Source of the DNA: Jejudonia soesokkakensis
GTDB taxonomy: Bacteria; Bacteroidota; Bacteroidia; Flavobacteriales; Flavobacteriaceae
Assembly (NCBI RefSeq): GCF_042664795.1
Contig: NZ_JBHTBN010000003.1
Coordinates: forward strand, 248,001 to 312,000
Reading direction: 5' to 3'
Length of the DNA stretch: 64,000 nt
Part shown: positions 32,546 to 42,373 of the stretch, piece after piece
Position numbering within the stretch: the stretch's first letter is position 1
How the letters are laid out: the number at the start of each line of letters is the position of its first letter
Program-made: the position numbers and the translations under genes
The notes under the pieces: generated by a model
What the model saw: only the letters and a program-made list of their open reading frames with translations
Databases searched by the model: none
What the model was told of the DNA's origin: nothing

Positions 32546-35500
32546 ATGAAAAAATCACTCTTCTTGATGCTCCTATGCATCGCAACATCCCTATCGGCTC
32601 AAAAATTAGATATGACTATTTTAAAAGACATGCAACCCAGAAACATTGGACCTGGCGGAATGTCTGGACGAGTTACTGCAATTGATGTAGTAACAAGCAA
32701 TCCCGATGTGATGTTTGTGGGTACCGCTTCTGGAGGGTTATGGAAATCTACCTCAGGTGGTATCAAATGGGATCCCATATTTGATAATGAAGCTACCGCT
32801 TCGATTGGAGCAGTTGCCATCCAGCAGTCAAATCCTAGTGTGATTTGGGTAGGAACTGGCGAAGGAAATCCGCGAAACAGCTTAAATGGCGGATACGGAA
32901 TTTATAAGTCTATTAACGGCGGAAAAACCTGGCAATTGATGGGACTGGAGAAAACGCGACACATTCATCGTGTCATTGTAGATCCAACCAATCCAGATGT
33001 TGTCTATGCGGGAGCTATAGGTTCCCCTTGGGGAGAGCATCCAGAAAGAGGGGTGTTTAAAACAACAGACGGTGGAAAAACATGGAATAAAATTTTATTT
33101 CAAAATAATAAAACAGGAGTTGCCGATATGGTGATGGACCCAACCAATCCTAACAAACTCATTGTTGCCATGTGGGAACACAAAAGAGATCCTTGGTTCT
33201 TTAAGTCTGGCGGAGAAGGCTCTGGTATTTTTATCACACATGATGGTGGAAACACCTGGGAAGAGCGAACTGAAGCAGATGGATTGCCCGAAGGAAATTT
33301 AGGACGTATTGGAATTGCTATTGCACGAAACAAGCCAAACATTGTCTATGCATTGGTTGAGGCCAAAAAGAATGCTTTGTACAAATCTGAAGACGGCGGC
33401 TTCAGTTGGAAAAAAATAAATGACAAAAGCGATATTGGAAATCGACCATTCTATTATTCTGAAATTTATGTAGATCCACAGAATGAAAACCGGGTCTATT
33501 CAGTTTTTACCTACGTAAATGTTTCCGAAGATGGTGGTCGTAATTTCGACCAACTCATGGGTGCTTATGGAGTTAATAATGGAGTACATCCAGATCATCA
33601 CGCCTGGTGGATTCATCCAACCAATGGTAATTTTATGATCGATGGAAATGACGGAGGGCTTAATATTACGCGTGATGGCGGAAAGACCTGGCGATTTATA
33701 GGAAATCTTCCGGTAGCACAGTTTTATCATATTAATGTGGACAATGAATTTCCTTATAATGTGTATGGCGGAATGCAAGATAACGGAAGCTGGAGAGGCC
33801 CTGCTTACGTATGGAAAGACCAAGGAATTCGAAATAGTTACTGGCAGGAAATTAGTTTTGGCGATGGTTTTGATGTGGTTCCAGACAGAGACGATAGCCG
33901 TTATGGTTGGAGTATGAGTCAGCAGGGATTTGTAAGCAGATATGATTGGATCACTGGGAATAATTACGGTGTAAAACCAACGCATCCAGATCCTGATGTC
34001 ATGCTTCGTTTTAACTGGAACAGTGCTATTAATATAGACCCTTTTAATAATAGTACTATTTACTTTGGAAGTCAGTTTGTACATAAATCAACAGACAAAG
34101 GGTTAACGTGGGATGTTATTTCTCCAGATCTAACGACAAATGACCCTGAAAAGCAAAAACAAAGCGAAAGTGGCGGTCTAACGTTAGATGCTACGGGTGC
34201 CGAAAACCATACGACACTATTGGTCATTGAGCCCTCACCTTTGGAACAAGGGATGCTTTGGGTAGGAAGTGATGATGGACGTGTACACTATACCCAAAAT
34301 GGCGGCCAAAGCTGGACAGATGTTTCGGGAAATATTCCAGGACTTCCAAAAGGTAGTTGGATTGTTCAAATAAAAGCTTCCAATAAAAAGAAAGGTGAAG
34401 CATTATTAGTAGCTAATGACTACCGAAGATTTAATTACACCCCTTATGCGTATCGCACTACGAACTACGGAAAAACCTGGAATCGCATTGTTGATGAAAA
34501 CGATACTGAAAGCTTTACACTAAGTATTATTGAAGATCCTATCGAAAAAAATTTGATGTTCTTAGGTACAGACGACGGTCTTTACGTTTCACTGAATGCT
34601 GGTGCAGACTGGCAAAAGTGGACCAAAGGGTTTCCTACTACCTCTGTAAAAGATTTGGTCATACAGGAACGGGAACATGATTTGGTTATCGGAACGTTTG
34701 GTCGAGCAGCCTGGGTATTGGATGATATTAGACCTCTAAGGGAGTTGGCAAAAAATAGCAATACATTGAGCCAGAAAATTAAATTGTTTGAACCACCCAC
34801 CGCATACCAGGCAGCCTATCAACAGCCTACAGGGACTCGATTTGGAGGTGATGCTATTTATCAGGGAGAAAACAGAAACTATGGAGCCCAATTGACCTAT
34901 TATTTTAAAGCAGATCCTTCAGAAAAAGGAAAGGAAAAGAACAATGCTTCAAAAAAGGAGGAAGATGAAGAGGACGACACTTTACCCGAAAAAGAAGACA
35001 GAGCGCCGGGAGATGAAGATGAACTTTCAGAAATAGAAAAAGAAGAAGCCAAAAAAGGACCTTCAAAAGATTCATTATATCTAAAGATTTATGATGGCAG
35101 CAGACTCATTAGAACTTTGAAAACAAATACACCAGATAGCACCGGTATCTATAAATGGAGTTGGTATATGGATGAAGCAGGTGTTGACAATCCTTCGAGA
35201 AGAATTAGAGAACGCACCAATGAGCCTGGAGGAACACAAGTAAAACCCGGCACTTACAAAGTTGATCTGGAATATATGGATCAAAAGTCTTCTACGATGA
35301 TCAAAGTAGAAAGCGATCCACGATTGGATGTCCCACAAAAAGCAATAACAGAATCCTACAATGCTTCAAAACAGCTGGAGGCCATGACCCAAGTGGCAGC
35401 CGATGCTGTAAAACAATTGGTAGAAAGTAAAACTACTGCTGAAGACTTTCAGAAAAAAATGAAGAAAGAGGATGATAAAAAATATACAACTGAAATTGAT

Positions 35501-35821
35501 AAAAGCAAAGAAATTATTAAAAAAGCAGACTCGTTAATTGCATTATATATAGGAAAGGTCGATAGACGCCAGGGCATTACCCGAAATCCTGAAGTCACTG
35601 TAATTCAAAGAATACGAAATGCTCGTGGCTATGCGGGTAGTAGGCCTAACGGACTTACCTCAACAGAGAAGACGTTACTACTACATGCTAGAAATCAATT
35701 GGATGAAGTACTTTCAGCTACCAATACATTTTTCACAAATGAATGGCCTGCATATAGAACTATGATAGAAAAAGTGGAGCTTTCTCCATTTAAAGAAACC
35801 AAAACCTTTTCACTTAACTAA
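32546..35821 (+). CDS. Very large exported BNR/VPS10-like propeller protein
   Basis: This 1091-residue protein has a signal peptide (MKKSLFLMLLCIATSLSAQ) and two sets of BNR-type blades with SxDGGxTW motifs (KSINGGKTWQLMG; KTTDGGKTWNKI; THDGGNTWEER; KSEDGGFSWKKI; TRDGGKTWRFIG; TQNGGQSWTDVSG). A strongly acidic linker follows at about residues 800-840, then a beta domain and a C-terminal helical domain. The fold is that of sortilin-like or sialidase-like propellers, but no sialidase Arg/FRIP motif is visible, so a hydrolase call is not justified. It is 12 bases upstream of an S9 peptidase and probably works with it. The ATG at 32546 starts the signal peptide. Confidence 0.85.
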   Translation: MKKSLFLMLLCIATSLSAQKLDMTILKDMQPRNIGPGGMSGRVTAIDVVTSNPDVMFVGTASGGLWKSTSGGIKWDPIFDNEATASIGAVAIQQSNPSVIWVGTGEGNPRNSLNGGYGIYKSINGGKTWQLMGLEKTRHIHRVIVDPTNPDVVYAGAIGSPWGEHPERGVFKTTDGGKTWNKILFQNNKTGVADMVMDPTNPNKLIVAMWEHKRDPWFFKSGGEGSGIFITHDGGNTWEERTEADGLPEGNLGRIGIAIARNKPNIVYALVEAKKNALYKSEDGGFSWKKINDKSDIGNRPFYYSEIYVDPQNENRVYSVFTYVNVSEDGGRNFDQLMGAYGVNNGVHPDHHAWWIHPTNGNFMIDGNDGGLNITRDGGKTWRFIGNLPVAQFYHINVDNEFPYNVYGGMQDNGSWRGPAYVWKDQGIRNSYWQEISFGDGFDVVPDRDDSRYGWSMSQQGFVSRYDWITGNNYGVKPTHPDPDVMLRFNWNSAINIDPFNNSTIYFGSQFVHKSTDKGLTWDVISPDLTTNDPEKQKQSESGGLTLDATGAENHTTLLVIEPSPLEQGMLWVGSDDGRVHYTQNGGQSWTDVSGNIPGLPKGSWIVQIKASNKKKGEALLVANDYRRFNYTPYAYRTTNYGKTWNRIVDENDTESFTLSIIEDPIEKNLMFLGTDDGLYVSLNAGADWQKWTKGFPTTSVKDLVIQEREHDLVIGTFGRAAWVLDDIRPLRELAKNSNTLSQKIKLFEPPTAYQAAYQQPTGTRFGGDAIYQGENRNYGAQLTYYFKADPSEKGKEKNNASKKEEDEEDDTLPEKEDRAPGDEDELSEIEKEEAKKGPSKDSLYLKIYDGSRLIRTLKTNTPDSTGIYKWSWYMDEAGVDNPSRRIRERTNEPGGTQVKPGTYKVDLEYMDQKSSTMIKVESDPRLDVPQKAITESYNASKQLEAMTQVAADAVKQLVESKTTAEDFQKKMKKEDDKKYTTEIDKSKEIIKKADSLIALYIGKVDRRQGITRNPEVTVIQRIRNARGYAGSRPNGLTSTEKTLLLHARNQLDEVLSATNTFFTNEWPAYRTMIEKVELSPFKETKTFSLN

Positions 35822-35833
35822 TACCAAGAACTC

Positions 35834-37783
35834 ATGAAAAAAATAGGCATTTTAATACTTTCACTTTTACTATTCTATGGCTGTAAAGAGGCTAAGAAAG
35901 AAGAAAGCGCTCAAACTAAAAAAGTAAAACAGTATAGTGTTGCGCAATTTATGGACAATGAAAATGCGTTTGCTAACGGATATTCATCAGACAACGCTAA
36001 AGTACTTATGACTAGCAACCGTTCTGGAATTTACAACATGTATGAAATTGCCGCTACGGGAGGCGAACTAATACCGTTAACAAAAAGCGATAGTGCTTCG
36101 GTATTTGGGATCTCCTATTTCCCAAAAGATGATCGTATTTTATTTAGAATGGATGGTAATGGCGATGAAATTTTTAAATTATTTGTAATGGATGATGATT
36201 CTGTAAAGCGGGTAACTCCAGCAGAGAATGTTCGGGTTGTTTTTAGAGGCTGGTCAAAAGATGGCACTAAATTTTACTTCGGAAGCAATGAGCGTGACCC
36301 ACAGTTTATGGATCATTACGAAATGAATACCGAAGATTTTTCATCAAAATTGATTCACAAGTTAGAAAGTAATATCAATTTTGGTGATATGAGCGACGAC
36401 GGAAAGTACATTACGCTTATTGAAGCCATTAATACAAACGATTCAAATTTATATCTTTTAAATACTGAAACAAACGAGAAAAAGAAAATCAATTCAGTTC
36501 AAAGTAGTAATACTCATTTAGACTTTGCCCCAGATGGCAAGTCTTTGTATTTTTCAACAGATGTTGATTCGGAAAACAGTTATGTAGCCAACTACAATTT
36601 TGAAACCGAAGAAATTACACGTGTCACAGACAATGAATGGGATATTTTAGGCTTTTATTTTTCTCATAATGGAACCTATCAGATTCTGGATACCAATGTT
36701 GATGCAAAAACGGTAACTAAAATCACAGAAGTTGCTACTGGTAAAGAAGTGACATTCCCCGATATTGATGGAAAGGAAGTAAATGGCGCAAACTTTTCAA
36801 GAGACGAAAAAATGGCCTTATTATTTGTTGGAGACTCCGCTCATCCAACCAATGTGTATTCTTATTCGATGGAAACAAAAAAACACCATCAATTAACAGA
36901 TGTTTTAAATCCCGACATCGACCCAGAAGATCTTGTAAAAGCTGAAGTAGTACGATTTAAATCTTTTGACGGACTGGAGATTCCAGCAATTTATTATCAG
37001 CCGAAACAAGCTTCGGCAGAAAACAAAGTACCGGCCATTGTTTTAGTGCATGGTGGTCCAGGAGGACAATCACGGCAAAACTTTAGTGCAACAACTCAAT
37101 ATATTGTGAATAATGGATATGCTGTTCTCGCTGTCAACAATCGTGGAAGTAGTGGTTACGGGAAGACATTTTTTAAAATGGATGATCAAAACCATGGGGA
37201 TAAAGACCTAAAAGATTGTATTGCGGGAAAAGATTGGTTAGCTGCACAAGAAGTAATAGATGCTGACAAAATAGGAATTATGGGAGGCTCTTATGGAGGT
37301 TATATGACCATGGCAGCGTTAACTTATGCTCCAGAAGAATTTAAAGTAGGTGTAAACATCTACGGCGTGACCAACTGGATACGTACGTTGAAAAGTATTC
37401 CACCATGGTGGGCTTCCTTTAAAGATGCATTGTATCTTGAATTAGGAGATCCTAATACTGAAGATTCCATCCGTCTTAGAGAAATATCCCCTTTATTTCA
37501 TACAGAAAACGTAACTAAACCCTTATTGGTTTTACAAGGTGCGCAGGATCCAAGAGTTTTACAGGCCGAGAGTGACGAGATTGTAGAAGGGGTTCGTAAA
37601 AATGGTGTCCCTGTAGAGTATGTATTGTTTGAAGATGAAGGTCATGGATTTGTAAAAAAAGAAAATCAGATTGAAGCCTACGGAAAGATTAAAGAATTTT
37701 TGGACACCTATCTTAAAGGAGAAGGTGCTTCAAAAATGGATGAAGAAAAAATGAAAGATTTAGAATTAAAAGCTGAAAAATAA
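35834..37783 (+). CDS. S9 family prolyl oligopeptidase, lipoprotein
   Basis: The 649-residue protein has a lipoprotein signal (MKKIGILILSLLLFYGC, Cys17), an N-terminal propeller and a C-terminal alpha/beta hydrolase domain. The catalytic triad is visible: Ser in GGSYGGYMTMAA (about residue 484), Asp in QGAQDPRVL and His in EDEGHGFVKKEN. An oxyanion motif HGGPGGQSRQNF precedes it. It is likely a DPP- or acylaminoacyl-type peptidase acting at the cell envelope. It is coupled to the BNR protein upstream and is five bases before the first DUF2490 gene. Confidence 0.92.
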   Translation: MKKIGILILSLLLFYGCKEAKKEESAQTKKVKQYSVAQFMDNENAFANGYSSDNAKVLMTSNRSGIYNMYEIAATGGELIPLTKSDSASVFGISYFPKDDRILFRMDGNGDEIFKLFVMDDDSVKRVTPAENVRVVFRGWSKDGTKFYFGSNERDPQFMDHYEMNTEDFSSKLIHKLESNINFGDMSDDGKYITLIEAINTNDSNLYLLNTETNEKKKINSVQSSNTHLDFAPDGKSLYFSTDVDSENSYVANYNFETEEITRVTDNEWDILGFYFSHNGTYQILDTNVDAKTVTKITEVATGKEVTFPDIDGKEVNGANFSRDEKMALLFVGDSAHPTNVYSYSMETKKHHQLTDVLNPDIDPEDLVKAEVVRFKSFDGLEIPAIYYQPKQASAENKVPAIVLVHGGPGGQSRQNFSATTQYIVNNGYAVLAVNNRGSSGYGKTFFKMDDQNHGDKDLKDCIAGKDWLAAQEVIDADKIGIMGGSYGGYMTMAALTYAPEEFKVGVNIYGVTNWIRTLKSIPPWWASFKDALYLELGDPNTEDSIRLREISPLFHTENVTKPLLVLQGAQDPRVLQAESDEIVEGVRKNGVPVEYVLFEDEGHGFVKKENQIEAYGKIKEFLDTYLKGEGASKMDEEKMKDLELKAEK

Positions 37784-37788
37784 AAACT

Positions 37789-38481
37789 ATGAAGAAAGTC
37801 CTTATTTGCCTTTTCCTCTTTAGTATAGGGGTTCAACAAATAAAAGCACAAAACGCACCAGAAGATGAATTAGGTGTTTGGTATATACTAAGTTCCAACA
37901 GTAAAGTTTCAGATAAATTTTCGGTGCAATTACAAACACAATTGAGGTATTTTGAATTTGCAAGCGAATTACAGCAGTTTAAAATAAGAACTGGTGTAAA
38001 ATATCGAATTATGGAAGGACTTTCGGTGGGTGCTGGTTATGCATATTTTAGAAATGACTTCTCCTATCTTTCAGAAACGCCACCCGATTTTACAGAGCAT
38101 AGAATTGTAGAAGATGTCTACCTTGATCATTCTGTAGGAAAAGTAAAAGTCAATCATCGCGCCCGATTGGAAAATAGATTTATTGTTCAAAATGAAACAA
38201 CAGATACCCGTCATTGGTTTCGATATATGGGCCAGCTTGTAATTCCTTTTTTAGATGTTTGGAGTGCCGATATTTATAATGAGGTCTGGTTAAACGTTGG
38301 TGACGAGCCTACTTTTGCACAGAACTGGTTAGGTGCTGGATTAAGTTATCAACTTAACGACCTTATTAAAACACGAGTGGGGTATCAAAAAATCCATTTA
38401 GATGGTCCTGATTTTGATAGAATTTTATTAGTACTTACATTCACTCCGGACTTTAGAAAAAAGAAAGAGTCTATTCCTTAA
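37789..38481 (+). CDS. DUF2490 domain-containing protein (first of tandem pair)
   Basis: The 230-residue protein has a signal peptide (cut near QQIKAQ) and the beta-barrel-like DUF2490 fold with alternating aromatic strands (LGVWYILSSNSKVSDKF; FSVQLQTQLRYFEFAS; GLSVGAGYAYFRND; VNHRARLENRFI; TRVGYQKIHLDG; RILLVLTFTPD). DUF2490 proteins are predicted outer-membrane proteins. It follows the S9 gene by five bases and precedes a paralogue by 21 bases. Confidence 0.85.
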   Translation: MKKVLICLFLFSIGVQQIKAQNAPEDELGVWYILSSNSKVSDKFSVQLQTQLRYFEFASELQQFKIRTGVKYRIMEGLSVGAGYAYFRNDFSYLSETPPDFTEHRIVEDVYLDHSVGKVKVNHRARLENRFIVQNETTDTRHWFRYMGQLVIPFLDVWSADIYNEVWLNVGDEPTFAQNWLGAGLSYQLNDLIKTRVGYQKIHLDGPDFDRILLVLTFTPDFRKKKESIP

Positions 38482-38502
38482 CTTTTATTCATAGTTGATA
38501 AT

Positions 38503-39192
38503 ATGAAGCACGTTTTAATGACTGTTTTTTTTATAAGTACCATTACTATATTAAAAGCACAAGATACAGGTGAAGACCAACTAGGCTCTTGGGCAATACT
38601 AAATGGAACACACAGTTTAAGTGACAATGCTGCTATTTACACTGAGTTTCAATACAACACATTTGAAGTACTTACTAATATTGATCAGTTTTGGGCCATT
38701 GGTATTTTCCAGCATGCGATTAAAAATGATATTACGCTGGGTATAGGATATGGATATTTTTATACCGATTCTACTTTTGAGGATCTTGAGGAAGAAAATA
38801 ATTTTTCGGAAAACAGATTGCTTGAAGAAATTGCATTTAAGCATTCATTTGGAAAAATTGGATTACAGCATAGATACAGGTTAGAACATAGATTTTTTCA
38901 AGAAAAAATCAATAAAACTGTAGTGAATCGATTTCGATACCGTCTTAATTTGAAATATCCTATAAATTCAAAATGGTTTATTCAGGCATTTGATGAAATT
39001 TTCATCAATTTTAATGATGATATTTTTAATCAAAATAGGCTTTTTGGAGCAGTAGGGTACGTGATTAATGATGCTATATCTTGTCAGGCAGGTTATATGA
39101 AAATACATCTAACCGGCAGGAACTACGACAGACTTCAATTTATAGTGACCATCAATACAGACCTACAAAAAAAAGAAACTGTAAAACCGTAG
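38503..39192 (+). CDS. DUF2490 domain-containing protein (second of tandem pair)
   Basis: The 229-residue paralogue of the upstream gene shows the same blocks in the same order: LGSWAILNGTHSLSDNAAIY, DITLGIGYGYFYTD, LQHRYRLEHRFFQ, SCQAGYMKIHLTGRNYD and RLQFIVTINTD. It has a signal peptide ending near ILKAQ. Sequence divergence from its neighbour is considerable, so the duplication is old. Likely an outer-membrane barrel; no ligand is known. It is three bases from the OsmC fusion gene. Confidence 0.85.
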   Translation: MKHVLMTVFFISTITILKAQDTGEDQLGSWAILNGTHSLSDNAAIYTEFQYNTFEVLTNIDQFWAIGIFQHAIKNDITLGIGYGYFYTDSTFEDLEEENNFSENRLLEEIAFKHSFGKIGLQHRYRLEHRFFQEKINKTVVNRFRYRLNLKYPINSKWFIQAFDEIFINFNDDIFNQNRLFGAVGYVINDAISCQAGYMKIHLTGRNYDRLQFIVTINTDLQKKETVKP

Positions 39193-39195
39193 CTT

Positions 39196-40413
39196 ATGAA
39201 ATCCAGCAAAATCACTTTTACAAATCATAAAGGCCAAACGCTTTCTGGTAGACTGGATTTACCCTTGGAACAGGATCCACATAACTTTGCCATATTTGCC
39301 CATTGCTTTACCTGTACCAAAGATTTTTCGGCAGTTCGCAATGTAAGTAAAGCACTAGCTTCACAAGGTTTTGGAGTACTTAGATTTGATTTTACGGGGT
39401 TAGGTGATAGTGATGGGGATTTTTCAGAAACCAACTTCTCTAGTAATGTTGAGGATCTGGTAAGCGCAGCCCATTTTCTAGCTTCAGAATATAAAGCTCC
39501 CTCCCTATTGGTTGGTCATTCATTAGGTGGAGCCGCAGCTATTTTTGCAGCTTCAGAAATTGAAAGCGTAGAAGCTTTGGCTACTATTGGAGCACCCAGT
39601 AATCCAGTGCACGTTCAGAAACAATTTGGGGAAGAACTAAGTACTATTAAAGATGAAGGCGAAGCTGTGGTACGTCTTGCCGGGAGAGATTTTACTTTTA
39701 AAAAACAATTTTTGGATAATCTGGAAGAACACTCCTGCGAAAACGCTGCTCGAAAACTGAACAAAGCGTTACTCATTATGCATTCGCCCCAGGATGCTAC
39801 AGTGTCTATTAAAAATGCTGAAGAAATTTACCACGCAGCACATCATCCTAAGAGTTTTGTAACCCTAGACGGATCTGAACATTTATTAATTGACAAAAAA
39901 AACGCAGCATATGTAGGAAAGGTAATTGCAGGCTGGGCAGCTCGTTATATTGCAATGCCTGAAAAAGAAGCCATTAAAAGTAACCATCAAGTAGCAGCAA
40001 GTCTCGACGGTGATGATGGATTTACTACATTATTAAAATTAGGAAATCATTATTTAAAAGCAGACGAACCTGTACGCGTCGGTGGTGATGACTATGGCCC
40101 TACTCCTTATGAATTATTAGCGGGTAGTTTGTCAGCCTGCACTGCTATGACGATACAAATGTATGCAAAGCGAAAAAAATGGACTGTTGAGAATGTTCAG
40201 GTTCATACAAGCTATTCCAAAGACTATGCGACAGACTGTGAAGATTGTGAAACAAATGATGGAGCAAAAATAGACACGTTCAAAAGAGAGATAGTACTAT
40301 CTGGAGATCTAGATGAGACTCAAAGAAAAAGACTTTTACAGATAGCTGATAAGTGTCCTGTTCATAAAACATTAGAAACTACAACGCAGATTATTACTAG
40401 TACTAAAGAGTGA
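39196..40413 (+). CDS. Bifunctional alpha/beta hydrolase-OsmC family protein
   Basis: The 405-residue cytoplasmic protein has an N-terminal alpha/beta hydrolase (FAIFAHCFTCTKDFSAVRNV; nucleophile VGHSLGGAAAIFAAS; His in DGSEHLLID) and a C-terminal OsmC domain. The OsmC part has both peroxidatic cysteines: LLAGSLSACTAMTIQMYAKR and ADKCPVHKTLE. OsmC/Ohr proteins reduce organic hydroperoxides, so the fusion may hydrolyse an ester and detoxify the peroxide released, but this is inferred. A Cys-rich insert (DCEDCETNDG) sits between the two conserved cysteines. Overlaps the next gene by four bases. Confidence 0.92.
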   Translation: MKSSKITFTNHKGQTLSGRLDLPLEQDPHNFAIFAHCFTCTKDFSAVRNVSKALASQGFGVLRFDFTGLGDSDGDFSETNFSSNVEDLVSAAHFLASEYKAPSLLVGHSLGGAAAIFAASEIESVEALATIGAPSNPVHVQKQFGEELSTIKDEGEAVVRLAGRDFTFKKQFLDNLEEHSCENAARKLNKALLIMHSPQDATVSIKNAEEIYHAAHHPKSFVTLDGSEHLLIDKKNAAYVGKVIAGWAARYIAMPEKEAIKSNHQVAASLDGDDGFTTLLKLGNHYLKADEPVRVGGDDYGPTPYELLAGSLSACTAMTIQMYAKRKKWTVENVQVHTSYSKDYATDCEDCETNDGAKIDTFKREIVLSGDLDETQRKRLLQIADKCPVHKTLETTTQIITSTKE

Positions 40414-40904
40414 AATATAGCTTGAAATCGAAACCGTTTGAGGTTACTATCGATGGGATGTATATAATTATACTCCCAGAAACTATTGTATTGCCATTTA
40501 TAGAGAAAGGACACAGTCGACCCCAGTTCAAAGCAAGTCATGCTTCTAATGAAATTCTTTTTCATGGTGCATTGCGCAAAAGAAACGATCACTATCTACT
40601 TATGTTCAGTAAGGCTAAACAGCAAGAATTGAAATTAGAGAAAGGAGAGCCATTTACATTACAATTATTTGAGGACACTACAGAATATGGTGTAATACCA
40701 CCAGAAGAGCTAGAAGAGGTTCTCAATAGTGACCCATTTGCCTTTGAAATCTTTAAAAAACTTACAGATGGAAAGAAACGTTCGATAATATACTACATTA
40801 AACGAATAAAAAATAGCCAAACCAGGATTGACAAATCCTTAATTATTACCGAAAATCTCAAAAGAGGGATTACGGAGCTTAAAGAGCTTTACAAATTAGA
40901 ATAA
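40410..40904 (+). CDS. YdeI/OmpD-associated family protein with DUF1905
   Basis: The 164-residue protein combines an N-terminal DUF1905-like beta-barrel (MYIIILPETIVLPFIEKGHS; LFHGALRKRNDHYLLMFSKA) with the YdeI C-terminal helix (PFAFEIFKKLTDGKKRSII, then RIDKSLIITENLKRGITEL). The start is GTG at 40410, overlapping the OsmC fusion stop as GTGA; translation coupling is likely. This is the second YdeI-type protein in the window (first at 20450). Its link to the hydroperoxide enzyme suggests a stress role, but no reaction is known. Confidence 0.8.
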   Translation: MKYSLKSKPFEVTIDGMYIIILPETIVLPFIEKGHSRPQFKASHASNEILFHGALRKRNDHYLLMFSKAKQQELKLEKGEPFTLQLFEDTTEYGVIPPEELEEVLNSDPFAFEIFKKLTDGKKRSIIYYIKRIKNSQTRIDKSLIITENLKRGITELKELYKLE

Positions 40905-41000
40905 GTTTACAGCAATTTTTATTTTTATGTTTTTCTGAAGAATCATTAAAATTGGTGTAATCTTTGATGCATAAAAAAGACAATCTCAAACCAACCTATA

Positions 41001-41525
41001 ATGAATATCAAACTTCTTTTTCTCTGTATACTCAGTGCAGGGATTTTACAAGGGTGTTGTTTTAATGGAAGCTGCCCCGATGATGTTATTGAAGAGCCTT
41101 TCCAAACTGCTTACGAACCTATCATTCTTGACCGCGCCGAGTTTGAGTCAAGCATTGTTTTTGAAACTACAAAAGAGATTGAGAATGCCGGAAAAATTTA
41201 TGTTTTTGAAGATTTTTTATTTATTACTGAAAAACGAGAAGGGTTCCATATCTACGATAATAGTGACCCCAGTAATCCCATAGCGTTAAGCTTTTTAAAA
41301 GTACCTGGCGCAACAGATATTGCTATCCGTAACGGAGTTTATTATATCAATCAGGCAGTAGATTTGATAGCAATCACACTTGCCATTCGGGAAAATAGTC
41401 CTACTGTATCGAAACGTATTCGAAATGTATTTCCTGAAATTATATCGCCAGACGGGTACTTTGCAACTGGAATTTCTGAAAATGAAGTAGTAATAGGCTG
41501 GCAACTAATAAATCCTACACCATGA
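41001..41525 (+). CDS. LVIVD-type repeat lipoprotein (first of pair)
   Basis: The 174-residue protein has a lipoprotein signal (MNIKLLFLCILSAGILQGC, Cys19) followed by two propeller-like repeats (GKIYVFEDFLFITEKREGFH then IYDNSDPSNPIALSFLKVPG; AIRNGVYYINQAVDLIAITL). These match the LVIVD motif group. Compared with related proteins it is short but ends naturally. It overlaps the next gene by four bases (ATGA). Surface-exposed ligand-binding lipoprotein is the likeliest role. Confidence 0.72.
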   Translation: MNIKLLFLCILSAGILQGCCFNGSCPDDVIEEPFQTAYEPIILDRAEFESSIVFETTKEIENAGKIYVFEDFLFITEKREGFHIYDNSDPSNPIALSFLKVPGATDIAIRNGVYYINQAVDLIAITLAIRENSPTVSKRIRNVFPEIISPDGYFATGISENEVVIGWQLINPTP

Positions 41526-42262
41526 GAAAAGTATTTTACATAGTAATTGTATTCATATTTAGTTTTGGGTGCAGTCAGGATAGTCAAGACAGTAACTTTT
41601 CTGAAGGAAATCAGGATGGACAAGGAGGTTCATTAGCTATCTTCGCATTAAAAGGAGATTATTTATATGCAGTTGACGAGCAGGATCTTACGGTTTTCAG
41701 TATAGCAAATCCCTCAGACCCAGTGCAGGTAAATCAGGTCCAAATAGGTTTCAGAATAGAAACATTATTCAGCTACAAAGAGTATTTATATATCGGTTCT
41801 CAAAACGGCATGTATATTTATTCTATAGAGAATCCTGAGTTTCCGCAGCAACTTTCGGAAGTAGCTCATTTTACATCGTGTGATCCTGTAGTCGCTAATG
41901 AAACGACAGCTTTTGTTACACTCTGGTCTGATATTGGTTGCGGAAATACTGTAAATCAATTGGAAATATATGATGTTACCAATGTTGAAATGCCTTTATT
42001 ATTGAGCACAAGGCAACTTACATTTCCAAAAGGACTTGGGCTGTATGGCGATTATTTATTTGTGTGTGATGATGAGATTAAAGTGTTTGATATAAGTGCC
42101 CCATCTAACTCTGTATTAGTTCATAATATCAACAGATTGGCTTTTGATGTTATAATAAAAGATAACTTATTAATTGCCATTGGAGATACGGGCTTATACC
42201 AATACCAGCTTGACCCAACAAATATTCAAAACACAGCTCTTTTGAGCAGTTTTACATTTTAG
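41522..42262 (+). CDS. LVIVD-type repeat lipoprotein (second of pair)
   Basis: The 246-residue protein has a lipoprotein signal (MRKVFYIVIVFIFSFGC, Cys17) and at least four LVIVD repeats (ALKGDYLYAVDEQDLTVFSI; SYKEYLYIGSQNGMYIYSIE; GLYGDYLFVCDDEIKVFDIS; DNLLIAIGDTGLYQYQLD). It probably forms a partial beta-propeller at the cell surface together with its overlapping neighbour. No enzymatic residues recognised. Confidence 0.75.
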   Translation: MRKVFYIVIVFIFSFGCSQDSQDSNFSEGNQDGQGGSLAIFALKGDYLYAVDEQDLTVFSIANPSDPVQVNQVQIGFRIETLFSYKEYLYIGSQNGMYIYSIENPEFPQQLSEVAHFTSCDPVVANETTAFVTLWSDIGCGNTVNQLEIYDVTNVEMPLLLSTRQLTFPKGLGLYGDYLFVCDDEIKVFDISAPSNSVLVHNINRLAFDVIIKDNLLIAIGDTGLYQYQLDPTNIQNTALLSSFTF

Positions 42263-42373
42263 AGTATATTCTATGTTTTCTATTACATCATGCAACGTTA
42301 AGATTTTTCTAAATGATTTGTAAACTATGCATATTGATGTACCTTTAATAATACTAATTATAAACTACAAATC

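Noticed and set aside
42316..42340. Second MarR site upstream of sodC (ACTATGCAT)
   Set aside because: Only a partial half-site matches and the other arm is absent.
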